64,000 bases of DNA from positions 1,990,864 to 2,054,863 of the forward strand of contig NZ_CP019333.1 of the NCBI RefSeq assembly GCF_002163875.1, in the 5' to 3' direction. Position 1 is the stretch's first letter. Each line of letters opens with the position of its first letter. Source of the DNA: Gilvibacter sp. SZ-19 (GTDB lineage Bacteria; Bacteroidota; Bacteroidia; Flavobacteriales; Flavobacteriaceae). Below, one piece after another: positions 32,591 to 42,873 of this stretch. The position numbers were made by a program, and so were the translations under genes. The notes under the pieces are model-generated. The model was not told the DNA's origin. It did no database searches and was given only the letters and a program-made list of their open reading frames with translations.

Positions 32591-34117
32591 TTACTCTTTA
32601 ATAAAGACCACACGTCTGTTCTTGGCTTTTCCCTCCGCAGAGCTATTGTCTGCAATTGGGTCTTGCTCCCCTTTACCATCTGTGCTTAGTCTAGATCCAT
32701 CTACGCCGTAGATACTTACCAAGGCTTGTTTTACCGCTGCAGCGCGTTGCTTAGAAAGGCTGAGGTTGGTATCGTCGTTCCCGTCGCTATCGGTGTGCCC
32801 AACTATTTTTAACTTCATGTTCTTGTCTTGAGCCAAAACCTGAGAGATCTGTTTGATGATGCCATAAGATTGTGGTTTTATGCTTGCTGAGCCCGAATCG
32901 AATAAGATACCGGAGGTGGAAACTTGTCCGTCATTGAGCAATGTACGCCTCAGGTCCAATCCGCCTTTGGCAACTTTGAAATTGCTTATAAAGAGTCGTT
33001 CTACCCCATCTTTAAACGTATGGATGTTCAATTTAACGCTATTCATAATTGCTGTTTCGGGTAGTGCTCTAGGTACATCTAAAAGCTTCTTCTGATTAAC
33101 CCAAAGTCTAACCCTGCGTTTGTTCACTGCAATGGCGTAGTGGTGTATTTGGAGTTGCTCTTCGCGCAGTTCGGCCGCCAAGCCGTTGTTGATAGGGTCT
33201 TGTCCTTTAATACGGCTGTAAATTCGAGCTTCGTTTGCGGTATACTGCGGATAGCTCACAGATAATTCCACACGATTGTCGGTCTGTCTTAGGCCGTTAT
33301 TTTCTTCTAAACTGATTCTGAATCTGGCGGTGCTCGATGTTTTTCTGCTAATCCCTGCAGTGCGCACATCGAATTCTATAGTGTATTCTTCCGGTAACGA
33401 GGTCACATCTGGGACAAAGAGCGTTCCGTAGCCCGAGCTCAGTTCTAGCCATTTGGTGCTTTCGTCACCAAAGGTAACTACCTCACCGCTGCCGTTGGTG
33501 TTCCATTTGGCTGGGAAGTCGCCAACAAAATCTGCAGCAAAATCATCGGTGAACAAGATCTCATCTCCAGGTACGAAATCGTATTTGGTGTTTATGGTGA
33601 TAGGCGGGTCATTGGAGGATCCCTCGGTGTTCTCAGTTCCGCTGCCACTGCTTGTCTCGGTCTCGGAAGTAGGACCTTGAGACTCTTCTGTTTCAGAGGA
33701 TTCCTCTTCGGAATTACTACTGCCAGCTAAAAGTACAGGAATAGTCTCCGCGCAATATCGGAGTGCCTTTTTTGCCTTATTGACCTGTAATACACCTTTG
33801 GCTTGTTTCAGTGCTCCGGCGCCATCTAGATCGGCAATAACATTGGGGGCGCTCAATAATAAACCGTCTACATCGTCCAGGGCGTATTCCAACACATTTA
33901 TGTCGTCTTCACTTAAGGGCGTGCCATTTTCTGCATAACTCTCGTAGCGATAAACCTTGTCGTATAGGTCAAAGGATTCTCGAACAAAGCGATCGGCACT
34001 GCTTACACCTATGCTTCCGCGAGGTCTTTTGATCCGTTTTGTTTGGGCTTGTATGGTAGGGGCAAGAATTAGCAATAGCATACTGACGCATGCCAATCTG
34101 AGTACATTGGTTCTCAT
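32591..34117 (-). CDS. OmpA-family outer-membrane protein with a concanavalin-like domain
   Basis: A 508-residue protein with signal peptide (cleavage near T-I-Q-A-Q, about 25), a helical N-terminal domain (about 30-130) and a low-complexity Ser/Glu/Thr linker (about 133-178). A beta-rich domain (about 185-385) follows, with W-L-E-L-S-S-G and T-I-E-F-D-V-R-T like LamG/concanavalin folds. The OmpA peptidoglycan-binding domain occupies about 395-508 (I-L-F-D-S-G-S-A-S-I-K; V-G-H-T-D-S-D-G; N-R-R-V-V-F). The OmpA part would anchor it to peptidoglycan and the central domain probably binds carbohydrate or protein. It is monocistronic. Confidence 0.85.
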   Translation of the reverse strand: MRTNVLRLACVSMLLLILAPTIQAQTKRIKRPRGSIGVSSADRFVRESFDLYDKVYRYESYAENGTPLSEDDINVLEYALDDVDGLLLSAPNVIADLDGAGALKQAKGVLQVNKAKKALRYCAETIPVLLAGSSNSEEESSETEESQGPTSETETSSGSGTENTEGSSNDPPITINTKYDFVPGDEILFTDDFAADFVGDFPAKWNTNGSGEVVTFGDESTKWLELSSGYGTLFVPDVTSLPEEYTIEFDVRTAGISRKTSSTARFRISLEENNGLRQTDNRVELSVSYPQYTANEARIYSRIKGQDPINNGLAAELREEQLQIHHYAIAVNKRRVRLWVNQKKLLDVPRALPETAIMNSVKLNIHTFKDGVERLFISNFKVAKGGLDLRRTLLNDGQVSTSGILFDSGSASIKPQSYGIIKQISQVLAQDKNMKLKIVGHTDSDGNDDTNLSLSKQRAAAVKQALVSIYGVDGSRLSTDGKGEQDPIADNSSAEGKAKNRRVVFIKE

Positions 34118-34218
34118 TGTCTGGCGGTTTAATTAGTTGACTTAAAGTTAATTAAAAAGCAAAACTATTTGTCCGAACAATGAAATTTCAGGGTTTTTCT
34201 TGTATCAATTCCTAGCGA

Positions 34219-36651
34219 TTAGTACTCGTAGATGGTTAAGGTGTTTTGGTCGCTTTGGGTAAGTAAATTGGCACTTCTATTACGGTTTGCGTCCCCGATA
34301 ACAGCAGCGGTGGTTCCATATACTGGGAAGTTTGGCAGCAGATCTCCGCTGTCATTAAAGACATAGACCTTTTTCTCCTGCAGGTCAGTTAAAGTAACAT
34401 AGCGCTGTCTGCCCACTTGATGGATACTAGGCGGGCTGTAGACTCCATAAGGCAGTTCGTAGAGTCGGCCATTTATCCGCAGTAAGTTTTCATCTAAGGA
34501 AACCTTGGTTTTACCGCTAATCACCAGTGAGAACCCTTGGGCAACTCCTAGGTCTTTTCTGTTTATCCCACCACGAGAGTCAATACTCACCTTGGTTTTA
34601 TCTCCAGATAGAAAAACAAAATTCCCTCCTTCTTCAAAAATTGGCGAAGTGCCAAACTCAAAGCTGCCGTTCACTTTCACCCGGTCTTTCCCCACACGAC
34701 TCTTAATAAGTAGTCGTCCGTCCGAAAGCGGGAAGGTGAGATAGTCCTTATTGCCTATTCTCAAATGCTGCGGCGCCATAGCTAAAGTAGTAGGAGCCTC
34801 TGTAAAGCTAAAGCCCTTCACGATCTTCGCTTGGCTGTCATACATGAGAATCTCTTTGTCTTGGACCACAACAAAACGGTATTTGCGGTTGTTGTCGTAA
34901 TCAAAAACGGCCAAGGGTTGGGTGACTTCATCTCTAAACTTGATAGGGAAGGGACCTACGTCATCTCCGTTTCTATCTATAATATAGAGTCTACTTGCTG
35001 TTGCAAATGCCAATTGTAGCTTGCCGTTTCTAAGTAGGTCAACCTCTTGGATCTTCCCTAAAATGGGTTCGTTTAGTTTTCGGGTCCAAAGGGATTTACC
35101 ATTGTAGGCCAACAAATGCAAGTTGTTCTCCACATCTTGATATACGATATCCTTGCCTTTGGTTCTGTGGTTGGTAAACCACTGCGGAGTCGATAATGGC
35201 GGTAGTTTAAGCGCAATGCTTTTGAGTTCTTTAATTCCGTCGGAGCTTTGCTTAGTCTGCGGAAGTACCGTTTGCCCTTGTATATACAAAACCCCGTCGG
35301 TAGCCGTATACTGTAGCCCCATAAGCTGATGCGTCTGATCTGCGTTCGCAGTCGCTTGCATTCCAAAAATACCAGTACTGCTACCCAAGTAGGCATTCAA
35401 TCTCTCAGGTTCTCCGAAGACTCGAAGATGCCCCGCATCACTAAGGCGCTGATCAATTCCTTCATAATCTGCTCTATTGGCAATAGTCGCCTGATTTCTA
35501 AAACTGCTTATAACAGCTTCTCCTGCTGTAATTTCTTCAGGAAATAGGTAATAAGCACCTAATTTAAAATAGGTGGTTGCGGTCAACTGCTCAAGCTCGG
35601 GAATTCCAACAGTTTCGAACTTCAAGCTATCTGTAAGCGCATAGCGTTTAATATCTCTAAAACGATCTGAAGCCGAGCTGTAGGTATTCAATAACTCTTG
35701 CATATTGACAGTGTCCAATGCCTTTAGGGCGAAGACCTTGCCCGCGGCAGTTTCCATAAACCCATAACTGCTGCTGTTGTCGAGGAGTTGACCGCTCAAG
35801 GATGTCGCAGCTTCGTTTTGAAGACTGTCTACAGGACGTCTATAGCTGCGTTCTAGGAGAAAGGCAGCGTTTGCCGGCGCGATCTCAGTAAGTTCAAGCG
35901 CGGTTGGGGTTCCAAAATCGTTTTTACTCCAAACAGCCGTACTGTCTTTGCTTTGTCCAACTCCGTAGAAACCAAAAGCATCTGGCTGCAGTTCAAGGGA
36001 AAGCCCTTTCCAGCCGCTTCCCAACTTAAGTGAGCTCCCCAGACCGTCTTTGATAAATATTGCGGCTTTTTCGGTATTCAAAGAAGCGGCAAGCTTATCG
36101 AGTTGTGTGATATTCTCTCCTGGGCCAGCGAGATTTAGGCTCAAGCCATTGGTACAGTTTGCAGCGAGTAAAACACCTGCTTTGAGTTGTAAATACAAGG
36201 GGCCTGCAGCTGTGTTTATTTCAAGTTTTTGCTGCGGATCTTTCCGTAAGGCCTGTAGCCAAGTTTCGCTAGCGGTACTATCTGCCACAACCGGGTCGGC
36301 CACTTTGGTGATCAAACTAATGTGGGGCACACTATCAGTGCTTGGAGATAGCGCCAACCAAGTCTCGCCTTGGAGGTCTAAGGTGTCAAAACGAGCAAAG
36401 AGCGCAGCAATTCCCGGCAAACTGTCGGAGGTCTTTAATCCGCGAAGGAAACTGTTATTCTCCAGTTCGCTCATCATGTCTTTTGGGTCATGACTGCGAA
36501 TTATCAAACTCGCATCGGCAGGTAAATAAAAACTCAGTTTACCGTCAAATTTGCGCTGCGACTCACAAGCAGACATCAGTAATATCAAACCTATGATCAG
36601 GCCAAATTTGGTCCCAGCGAAAAATTGAAAATATGATTTGTGTTGCCCCAT
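34219..36651 (-). CDS. Large lipoprotein with a C-terminal beta-propeller region
   Basis: An 810-residue lipoprotein: ATG 36651 gives a signal peptide with lipobox L-L-M-S-A-C at about residue 29. The N-terminal half is helix-and-strand with no known family (D-A-S-L-I-I-R-S-H-D-P at its start). The C-terminal half (about 490-810) has repeated blades such as N-L-H-L-L-A-Y-N-G-K-S-L-W-T-R and R-L-Y-I-I-D-R-N-G-D-D-V-G-P-F-P, resembling PQQ/WD-type propellers. It follows rnhB on the same strand with a 78-base gap, an arrangement I associate with other flavobacteria. It is probably surface or periplasmic; function unknown. Confidence 0.72.
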   Translation of the reverse strand: MGQHKSYFQFFAGTKFGLIIGLILLMSACESQRKFDGKLSFYLPADASLIIRSHDPKDMMSELENNSFLRGLKTSDSLPGIAALFARFDTLDLQGETWLALSPSTDSVPHISLITKVADPVVADSTASETWLQALRKDPQQKLEINTAAGPLYLQLKAGVLLAANCTNGLSLNLAGPGENITQLDKLAASLNTEKAAIFIKDGLGSSLKLGSGWKGLSLELQPDAFGFYGVGQSKDSTAVWSKNDFGTPTALELTEIAPANAAFLLERSYRRPVDSLQNEAATSLSGQLLDNSSSYGFMETAAGKVFALKALDTVNMQELLNTYSSASDRFRDIKRYALTDSLKFETVGIPELEQLTATTYFKLGAYYLFPEEITAGEAVISSFRNQATIANRADYEGIDQRLSDAGHLRVFGEPERLNAYLGSSTGIFGMQATANADQTHQLMGLQYTATDGVLYIQGQTVLPQTKQSSDGIKELKSIALKLPPLSTPQWFTNHRTKGKDIVYQDVENNLHLLAYNGKSLWTRKLNEPILGKIQEVDLLRNGKLQLAFATASRLYIIDRNGDDVGPFPIKFRDEVTQPLAVFDYDNNRKYRFVVVQDKEILMYDSQAKIVKGFSFTEAPTTLAMAPQHLRIGNKDYLTFPLSDGRLLIKSRVGKDRVKVNGSFEFGTSPIFEEGGNFVFLSGDKTKVSIDSRGGINRKDLGVAQGFSLVISGKTKVSLDENLLRINGRLYELPYGVYSPPSIHQVGRQRYVTLTDLQEKKVYVFNDSGDLLPNFPVYGTTAAVIGDANRNRSANLLTQSDQNTLTIYEY

Positions 36652-36729
36652 CTTGTTAAACAAAAATACTAGGAATTGCAACGCAAAGAAAACAGACTTT
36701 ATTCTGTTTATCGAAAGGTTTTTAACAGC

Positions 36730-37335
36730 CTAAAGGTCTAATTTGAGTTGTTCTGGTAAAAGTTTAAAACTCATTCTGTGAAAAGGGGTGCTACCTAGCG
36801 CTTTGATCGCTGCCCGATGTGCTTGAGTAGGGTAACCTTTGTTGGCATTCCAGGCGTATTCTGGGAATTTTTCATGCAATTCCAGCATGATATCGTCTCT
36901 ATAGGTCTTGGCCAATACAGAGGCTGCTGCTATGTGTAAATAGCGGCCGTCTCCCTTAATTACACATTCATGCGGAATCTCGTCTACAGCTTTGAATCGG
37001 TTGCCATCTACGGCAATGAATTCGGGTTTAGGGTCTAACTGAGCAATGGCGCGCTGCATGGCTGTAATGGAGGCGTTGAGGATGTTGATCTTATCGATCT
37101 CGTCCATCCAAACATGGCAGACCGCATAGCTCAAGGCCTTTTCTTCTATGATCGGGCGGAGTTTTTCGCGTTGTTTGTGGGTAAGTTTTTTTGAATCATT
37201 CAGTGCAGGAAGTTTAAAATCATCTGGTAAGATCACCGCTGCTGCAGTTACGGGGCCCGCCAAACACCCGCGTCCGGCTTCGTCGGTTCCGCATTCCAAC
37301 AGGGTTTTATGAATTTTTAACTTCAGCACAGACAA
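36730..37335 (-). CDS. rnhB: Ribonuclease HII
   Basis: A 201-residue RNase HII, which nicks DNA at embedded ribonucleotides. The G-T-D-E-A-G-R-G motif (Asp18, Glu19) gives two of the four acidic metal ligands; a further Asp lies in F-I-A-V-D-G-N. The C-terminal K-G-Y-P-T-Q-A-H block is a hallmark. No ATG lies at the start of the frame: TTG 37335 is one option and GTG 37329 the next; the family usually has 10-15 residues before the motif, so both fit. It is divergent from the porin gene, sharing a 51-bp spacer. Confidence 0.92.
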   Translation of the reverse strand: MSVLKLKIHKTLLECGTDEAGRGCLAGPVTAAAVILPDDFKLPALNDSKKLTHKQREKLRPIIEEKALSYAVCHVWMDEIDKINILNASITAMQRAIAQLDPKPEFIAVDGNRFKAVDEIPHECVIKGDGRYLHIAAASVLAKTYRDDIMLELHEKFPEYAWNANKGYPTQAHRAAIKALGSTPFHRMSFKLLPEQLKLDL

Positions 37336-37386
37336 ATTTAAGATAAGAATAGCTCGAAAAGTATAACTTTGCGTGCAACTACTGGA

Positions 37387-39411
37387 ATGAAGCGCAGATT
37401 TTTTTTATTGCCCGCAGATCGAAACGGATCTATTTTAAGTGTACTGGTTGTGCTGATGCTCTTCGCAGGTCTTAGCCCTGCCTTGGGACAACGTACCGGA
37501 GTTCCCTTTAATCAGCAGGGCAATACAGACGGTCGCAACAACAATCAGGGCGATGCCTTTGACAACAATATTACCAACCCCACAGACCGTCCACCTATAG
37601 ATCTGTACAAGATCATTTCGGTAAAACGAGACACCACAAGCTTAGACACTACCTTGACCTTGGCCAAGGATTATAAATTCAACTATCTGCGCAAAGACGA
37701 TTTTGAACTCTTACCCTTTGCCAATGTTGGGCAGACCTATAACAGTTTAGGTTATGACTTGACCAAAGTGAGCTTGGCTCCAGAGTTTGGGGCAAGAGCC
37801 CGTCATTTTAATTATATGGAGATCGAGGATACCTACTATTACAGTGTGCCCACTCCGCTAACAGAGCTGTATTTTAAGACGGTATTTCAACAAGGACAGC
37901 AGTTAGATGCTTTCTTTACCATAAATACGCAACCGAATCTCAACTTCTCTATCGCTTACAAAGGTTTGCGCTCTTTGGGTAATTACCAGAGCACTTTGAC
38001 CTCTACCGGAAATTTTAGATTCACCACCAATTATACATCGCCTAATGGACGATATAGGGGGCGTGCTCATATGGTTACTCAAGATCTTCTTAACAACGAG
38101 AACGGCGGGATCCGAGATGATTTCATTCCGATATTTACCTCAGGCGATCCCGAATTTGACGATCGTGGCCGTGTGGAGGTAAATTTTGAAGATGCCGAAA
38201 ATATCTTGGTAGGCAAGCGCTTTCATTTAGATCAAGATTACGCTTTGATCAAACCGGATTCTACCCAGACCAACACCTTGCGCGTGGGTAGTATAGTGAG
38301 TTTTGAGGACAAGTATTTTGAATATTTTCAGGAAGCTCCTTTTGATGGCTTCGGACCTGCATACGAATCGACTAACCTGCAGGACCGCTCTACTTTAGAA
38401 GAGTTTTACGCCGAAGGAAACCTGCAGTACAAGAATCCTGTAATTGGAGATATGCGCTTCTATGCGGGCTATACCAATTTTAATTACGGTTATGAACGGG
38501 TGATCTTTTTAGACAATCAGACCATCCCAAATCGATTGAAAGGCGATTTTATCAGTGTGGGAGGTGGCTATGCAAAACGCTACAAGGGCTTTGATCTGGA
38601 AGGACGTATAGGAGTGAATGTCAGTGGCGATTTTGACGCGAATTACTTAGAAGGAAGCGCTGGCTACGCCATCAATGATAACAACAAGGTCCGTATTAGA
38701 GCTGCTATTACTTCTCGAGCCCCTAATTACAACTTCTTGCTACATCAGAGCGATTATATAAGCTATAACTGGCAGAATGATTTTGAGAATGTAAAGCAAC
38801 AACAGTTTCAGTTTCTTTTAACCTCTGACAAACTTTTTGATGCCGAGGTGACCTACACCGGAATAGAGGATTATGCCTATTTTGATGGCGTAACAGTCAC
38901 TTCGACTGATGGTTCTGAAAGCTATACCACGCCGCAACCGTTCCAGTTTGGCGGCCGTGTAGACTATTTAAAGGTCAAAGTATCTCGCGAACTGCGTTGG
39001 CGTAAGTTCGGTCTGAACAACACCATTATGTATCAGACCCTTTTAGACGGAGAAAGTGTATTTAAAGTACCCGAATTGGTGACTAGAAACTCCCTCTTCT
39101 ACGAAGATGAATGGTTTGAAAAAGCGCTCTTTGTCCAGACGGGTGTGACTTTGAAGTACTTTACCTCTTACGAGATGAACCGATATGATCCTGTGCTTGG
39201 AGAGTTTTACTTGCAGAACGAGCAAGAATTTGGCGGTTTTCCGCTGATCGATCTGTTCTTTAATGTAAAGGTGCGTCAAACAAGAGTGTACTTCAAGTAC
39301 GAACACTTCAATTCACTCTTCAGTTCCAACCCGAATTACTTCGCAGATCCACAGAACCCATATCGGGATGCCGTGATCCGTTTTGGATTGGTGTGGAATT
39401 TCTTGTTGTAA
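37387..39411 (+). CDS. Putative outer-membrane porin (Bacteroidota type)
   Basis: A 674-residue outer-membrane protein with a cleavable signal peptide ([14 protein letters not shown], cleavage about residue 35). It has a short disordered N-terminal segment with [14 protein letters not shown], then alternating aromatic strands ([21 protein letters not shown]) expected of a beta-barrel. It ends [10 protein letters not shown], an outer-membrane-type C-terminus. It matches the Bacteroidota 'putative porin' family. I chose ATG 37387; a -7 element TAACTTTG (37364-37371) lies upstream. The substrate passing through it is unknown. Confidence 0.82.
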   Translation: MKRRFFLLPADRNGSILSVLVVLMLFAGLSPALGQRTGVPFNQQGNTDGRNNNQGDAFDNNITNPTDRPPIDLYKIISVKRDTTSLDTTLTLAKDYKFNYLRKDDFELLPFANVGQTYNSLGYDLTKVSLAPEFGARARHFNYMEIEDTYYYSVPTPLTELYFKTVFQQGQQLDAFFTINTQPNLNFSIAYKGLRSLGNYQSTLTSTGNFRFTTNYTSPNGRYRGRAHMVTQDLLNNENGGIRDDFIPIFTSGDPEFDDRGRVEVNFEDAENILVGKRFHLDQDYALIKPDSTQTNTLRVGSIVSFEDKYFEYFQEAPFDGFGPAYESTNLQDRSTLEEFYAEGNLQYKNPVIGDMRFYAGYTNFNYGYERVIFLDNQTIPNRLKGDFISVGGGYAKRYKGFDLEGRIGVNVSGDFDANYLEGSAGYAINDNNKVRIRAAITSRAPNYNFLLHQSDYISYNWQNDFENVKQQQFQFLLTSDKLFDAEVTYTGIEDYAYFDGVTVTSTDGSESYTTPQPFQFGGRVDYLKVKVSRELRWRKFGLNNTIMYQTLLDGESVFKVPELVTRNSLFYEDEWFEKALFVQTGVTLKYFTSYEMNRYDPVLGEFYLQNEQEFGGFPLIDLFFNVKVRQTRVYFKYEHFNSLFSSNPNYFADPQNPYRDAVIRFGLVWNFLL

Positions 39412-39414
39412 GGT

Positions 39415-41076
39415 CTACTGAATAGTATCTCCCGGTACAGTTACGCGTTCGCTATCTATAAGTAAACTATCGGTAGTTTTCTCCTGTTGAAAGTCCAAGT
39501 CCTGATCTGGATACAATTGCTGATCGGTCAAGTTCTCGTCAGTTTTCCAAGTTTCTCCCAACTGCTCTAAAATGGCATCACCCCAAGTAAGTGGCTTTTT
39601 AGCATCTATCCATACCACATCGCGGTAATCGGTGTCTATAAGTGCTAGATCTGGTGTAGCTGCGCCATCGAACTTTTTGGAATCTTCTCGGGCAGAGGTC
39701 ACGGTGGTGATCACAAACATGCGCTTGCGTCCTCCAATATATTTAATGAACGGTCTAAACTCTACCGGTCTGTTCACAGACCAATCGTATTCTTTACGAG
39801 ATTCAATAACCTTAAGTGGCATGGCAGAAACGCCAGCCAAGCCTTCGTTTTTAGCAGCGTGGTTGTAGTAGAACAACTGATCTGTTCCATCCGCAGGGAT
39901 CATCACACTAAAAGAAAGGGTAGTGCGCTCATGGCCAATTGGTTCCAAACCAAACCAGTGGTAAAGCCCATCATAGGCGCCCACACTCATGCCTTCCCAA
40001 TTGAAATCGGTAACAAAAGGCTGCTGATTCTGATCGGCTTCCAGATCCGGGATCTTAACCGCTGTCTTCTTGTTCCAAGGCAGGGGGTCGGTAAATCCGC
40101 CTAAGAACTGCAAGGATTGTGCTTGCATACGAGAAACTTTCTCCGCTAAGATGTTTTGTCTTTGCAGGTAGGGATAATTCTTGGTTTCCTCTGGAGAATA
40201 GTAGGTGCCCTTTCCGATAAGGATGCGCTCTACATAGTCGCCAAAATCGTGCTCTCCCGGTTCAATGACCATAACTCCTCCATAGGTCGGGTAGGGGAAA
40301 AAGAATCCCTTCCATTTAATGAGGCTCACTACCTGCACCCATTTGCCATCGTCGTTCTTCATGTAAAACACATCGCTCGGCTCGTAGGTAAAGAGCTTAA
40401 AGAATCCGAAGCGTTGCACCACTGCATTATAAGTGTTTCTACTCCAAGCCAAGGACTCACCAATAGAGAAAGTGATCTTTACCCTATTGTCATCAGAAAA
40501 GCGCGGAAAAGGTGTGGTGGAATCTACGTTAAAGAGTTCTTCGGTATTGTCATTAATGCGCTGCCAAATGTATTCCTCTGCTGGCTGTACGGCCATGGTC
40601 CATTGGTTCTTGCCATCTACACGGACCAAATGTGGCAAAGATACCTCTTGCGTTTCGCCTATAGATTCATAGGCCATGGTAACGATATTGTTGAACGGTT
40701 GAATGCGTTCGTTCTGGGTAAGCGGCAGTTCGTGGATCTCTATCTTGTTCAGGTCTGAGAATACATTGTAAGACTGCATGAACTGATACAAATTCAGGCT
40801 CCAACCCACATACCAAAGCAGTCCAAACCAGCCTAAGATTCCTGCAATATAGCCCAAACGCGCTCCTGTAGATGGAGAGCGTCTAAATCTTGAGAAAAGA
40901 AAAACAGTGATGATTCCACTAAGTAGTATCAAGAATATATACTTGCGCACAAACAGCAGTGCGGGTTGGTAATCATCACGCAGAATGAACAGCAATAGCA
41001 AAGCCACAAACCCAAGCAGAATTACAATTCGCTTCTGTTTTTTGCCTTTTTGCCAATATCTTTTGAGTCTACTCAT
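39415..41076 (-). CDS. Membrane protein with large extracytoplasmic domain, last gene of the AAA+ operon
   Basis: A 553-residue protein with three N-terminal membrane helices (about residues 17-33: R-I-V-I-L-L-G-F-V-A-L-L-L; 43-61; 75-100). A domain of about 430 residues with many aromatic strand-like segments follows (F-F-F-P-Y-P-T-Y-G-G-V-M-V-I; G-L-Y-H-W-F-G-L-E-P-I-G), probably in the periplasm. I do not recognise it. It begins 10 bases after the small membrane protein gene, at the end of the operon that also encodes the AAA+ ATPase and coiled-coil protein. It may be the membrane anchor or output of that system. The convergent porin ends four bases away. Confidence 0.75.
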   Translation of the reverse strand: MSRLKRYWQKGKKQKRIVILLGFVALLLLFILRDDYQPALLFVRKYIFLILLSGIITVFLFSRFRRSPSTGARLGYIAGILGWFGLLWYVGWSLNLYQFMQSYNVFSDLNKIEIHELPLTQNERIQPFNNIVTMAYESIGETQEVSLPHLVRVDGKNQWTMAVQPAEEYIWQRINDNTEELFNVDSTTPFPRFSDDNRVKITFSIGESLAWSRNTYNAVVQRFGFFKLFTYEPSDVFYMKNDDGKWVQVVSLIKWKGFFFPYPTYGGVMVIEPGEHDFGDYVERILIGKGTYYSPEETKNYPYLQRQNILAEKVSRMQAQSLQFLGGFTDPLPWNKKTAVKIPDLEADQNQQPFVTDFNWEGMSVGAYDGLYHWFGLEPIGHERTTLSFSVMIPADGTDQLFYYNHAAKNEGLAGVSAMPLKVIESRKEYDWSVNRPVEFRPFIKYIGGRKRMFVITTVTSAREDSKKFDGAATPDLALIDTDYRDVVWIDAKKPLTWGDAILEQLGETWKTDENLTDQQLYPDQDLDFQQEKTTDSLLIDSERVTVPGDTIQ

Positions 41077-41086
41077 GGTGTGTTAA

Positions 41087-41626
41087 TTAGTTGATCATGC
41101 CTTTGTCTCTTAGGCGGTCTCTAGCGCTTTTTTTAGGCGCTTCTGGGGCTGCTTCTGCTTGTTTTTCAGGTTCTGCTTCCGTGGTTTCTTGAGTGGCTTC
41201 CTGCGCTTCTGCTTCTGGCTTGCCTTCTGCCAGATCTTCGATAAAGTCTTTGCCTTTCTGCACCGCTTCTATTAGGTTTTCCTTAGAAAGGCCTTCTTTG
41301 GTAACAAAAAAGGCAGAAGCGATGTAGGTCCCTGCTAAGGTCCCAACTATGGCGCTCACAAAATACTGCACCACGAATAGGTTCAATGGGGTCACCAAGG
41401 TGATCACTACTAGGCCCAGTAAAAAGCCAGCGGTGATCCATACCAAGCGCATCAAAAAGGGTTGCAGGTATAGAAAACCTTTTGGGTTGTCCGGGGCCAT
41501 TTGCAGTTCTTTGCTGTGGGTGATCTTGTTCACCAAACGGTAGAACTTATTGTTCTTGGATTCGCGCCAATAGGCTACTATTCCAAAGAGTATGGCGGCT
41601 ATAAATACAATGATCTCTATGGTCAT
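41087..41626 (-). CDS. Small membrane protein with acidic/alanine-rich tail, AAA+ operon
   Basis: A 179-residue protein with three hydrophobic segments (about residues 3-20; about 60-80: L-V-W-I-T-A-G-F-L-L-G-L-V-V; and about 85-107: F-V-V-Q-Y-F-V-S-A-I-V-G-T). A tail of about 60 residues rich in Ala, Glu and Thr, ending A-R-D-R-L-R-D-K-G-M-I-N, follows. No known family. Its ATG overlaps the stop of the upstream 416-residue protein gene (ATGA), so their translation is coupled. The charged tail probably faces the cytoplasm and could contact the AAA+ ATPase or coiled-coil protein; that is inference. Confidence 0.75.
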   Translation of the reverse strand: MTIEIIVFIAAILFGIVAYWRESKNNKFYRLVNKITHSKELQMAPDNPKGFLYLQPFLMRLVWITAGFLLGLVVITLVTPLNLFVVQYFVSAIVGTLAGTYIASAFFVTKEGLSKENLIEAVQKGKDFIEDLAEGKPEAEAQEATQETTEAEPEKQAEAAPEAPKKSARDRLRDKGMIN

Positions 41627-42873
41627 AACTTAAATTCTTTATTGCGTTCTTTGATCCGCTCAATGATCCAATCCTGATAAGATTCATCGTATTTTGGGAA
41701 TAGCTCGTAAAAGCTTTCCTTATCAAACCAGTAAAGGGCCACAGGGTCTAGCGGCATTATTTTAACCAGCAGCTTCCAGATCAAAGCGCGGTGCTCATCT
41801 TCTATAGAAGAATGAGGTTCGTGCAAGGCCAGAAAGATGCGGTAATCTACCAGGTCCTTGCGTTTGAATTGATTGCTCTGTGCGATCTTCTCATTATAGA
41901 TCTCCACCCCGCTAATAAGTTTGCGCTCGTCTGGGCTTAGGGTGTTGAAATAGCGTTTGTACAAGAATTCGTTTTCCAAGATCTCTGCCATGGGGTGCTC
42001 TGCATCTTTGAGGTGTTCTACCAACAGATGCTTTTTGATCCGTGTATACTTCGGAGTGGTCTCGGCTCGTTTCAAGTTACATTCCACAATAAGATGATCT
42101 ACCAAGGTCTTGTGCAGCTCTTCGTGCTCCTTGTGGAACAACATTACTTCGTGCGTAGTGTTGCTTATAGACTTTTTAAAGGTTTCCATGGATTCAAATA
42201 CCATGATCTCTTTGATAAAATCTCGCAGCACAAAGACACCGCCAAAAGCTTTGGTGTAAAAGGAATTCACTTCTACACTGATAGGCTCCAGATGCACTTT
42301 GCGATCTCTTAGATCACCGTAGGCTAGCGCAGAGGCCAATAGCTTTTTATGGATATCTCTGTGGAAGAAGTTGTTGCCTTGGTTGTACTCTTCTATAAGC
42401 GCCATCTGTTCGGCCTTGTTCTTGTCCAGATCTCCGCTGATCTTAAAGTGAACACTGACCTTTTCTATCTTAAGCAGATCAAAAGACTCGTAATAAGTAT
42501 CCAATCCTTGGTCTACATGCAAACAAATGGCCGAATCTTTAGTAATGTCTTTGATCTCTTTCTGATAGGCCGTAAAGACCGCATACATCAGATCTCTGTC
42601 AAAACTGTGGAACGGTCTGTAGATGGGCTGGTCGAACTGCTCCGGAGATAGGATGATCCCGTAAGAATTCGCATCGCCTAAGTTGAGGTAATAGTCGTCC
42701 TTAAGCTCCGCAGCAACCTCAGGGCTCCAACCTAAACCGTCTATCTGAAAGCGTTTGAGCTTTACAGGTTTAATTCCAAGCATGGCCAAACAGTCGTTGT
42801 AGCGCGCCACCAATGGTCCGGAAACCGTGGTCAAGCCGCCGCCAAACAATCCTGCCTGTTGTAATTTCTCCAT
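41623..42873 (-). CDS. 416-residue protein of unknown function, AAA+ operon
   Basis: A soluble protein without signal or membrane segment, opening M-E-K-L-Q-Q-A-G-L-F-G-G-G-L. The middle is mixed alpha/beta (Y-Y-L-N-L-G-D-A-N-S-Y-G; Y-Y-E-S-F-D-L-L-K-I-E-K); the C-terminal third is strongly charged and helical, ending Q-D-W-I-I-E-R-I-K-E-R-N-K-E. I cannot place it in a family with confidence. Its first base is shared with the stop of the AAA+ gene (TAATG) and its last bases overlap the next gene (ATGA). This tight packing argues for a stoichiometric partner of the ATPase. Confidence 0.75.
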   Translation of the reverse strand: MEKLQQAGLFGGGLTTVSGPLVARYNDCLAMLGIKPVKLKRFQIDGLGWSPEVAAELKDDYYLNLGDANSYGIILSPEQFDQPIYRPFHSFDRDLMYAVFTAYQKEIKDITKDSAICLHVDQGLDTYYESFDLLKIEKVSVHFKISGDLDKNKAEQMALIEEYNQGNNFFHRDIHKKLLASALAYGDLRDRKVHLEPISVEVNSFYTKAFGGVFVLRDFIKEIMVFESMETFKKSISNTTHEVMLFHKEHEELHKTLVDHLIVECNLKRAETTPKYTRIKKHLLVEHLKDAEHPMAEILENEFLYKRYFNTLSPDERKLISGVEIYNEKIAQSNQFKRKDLVDYRIFLALHEPHSSIEDEHRALIWKLLVKIMPLDPVALYWFDKESFYELFPKYDESYQDWIIERIKERNKEFKL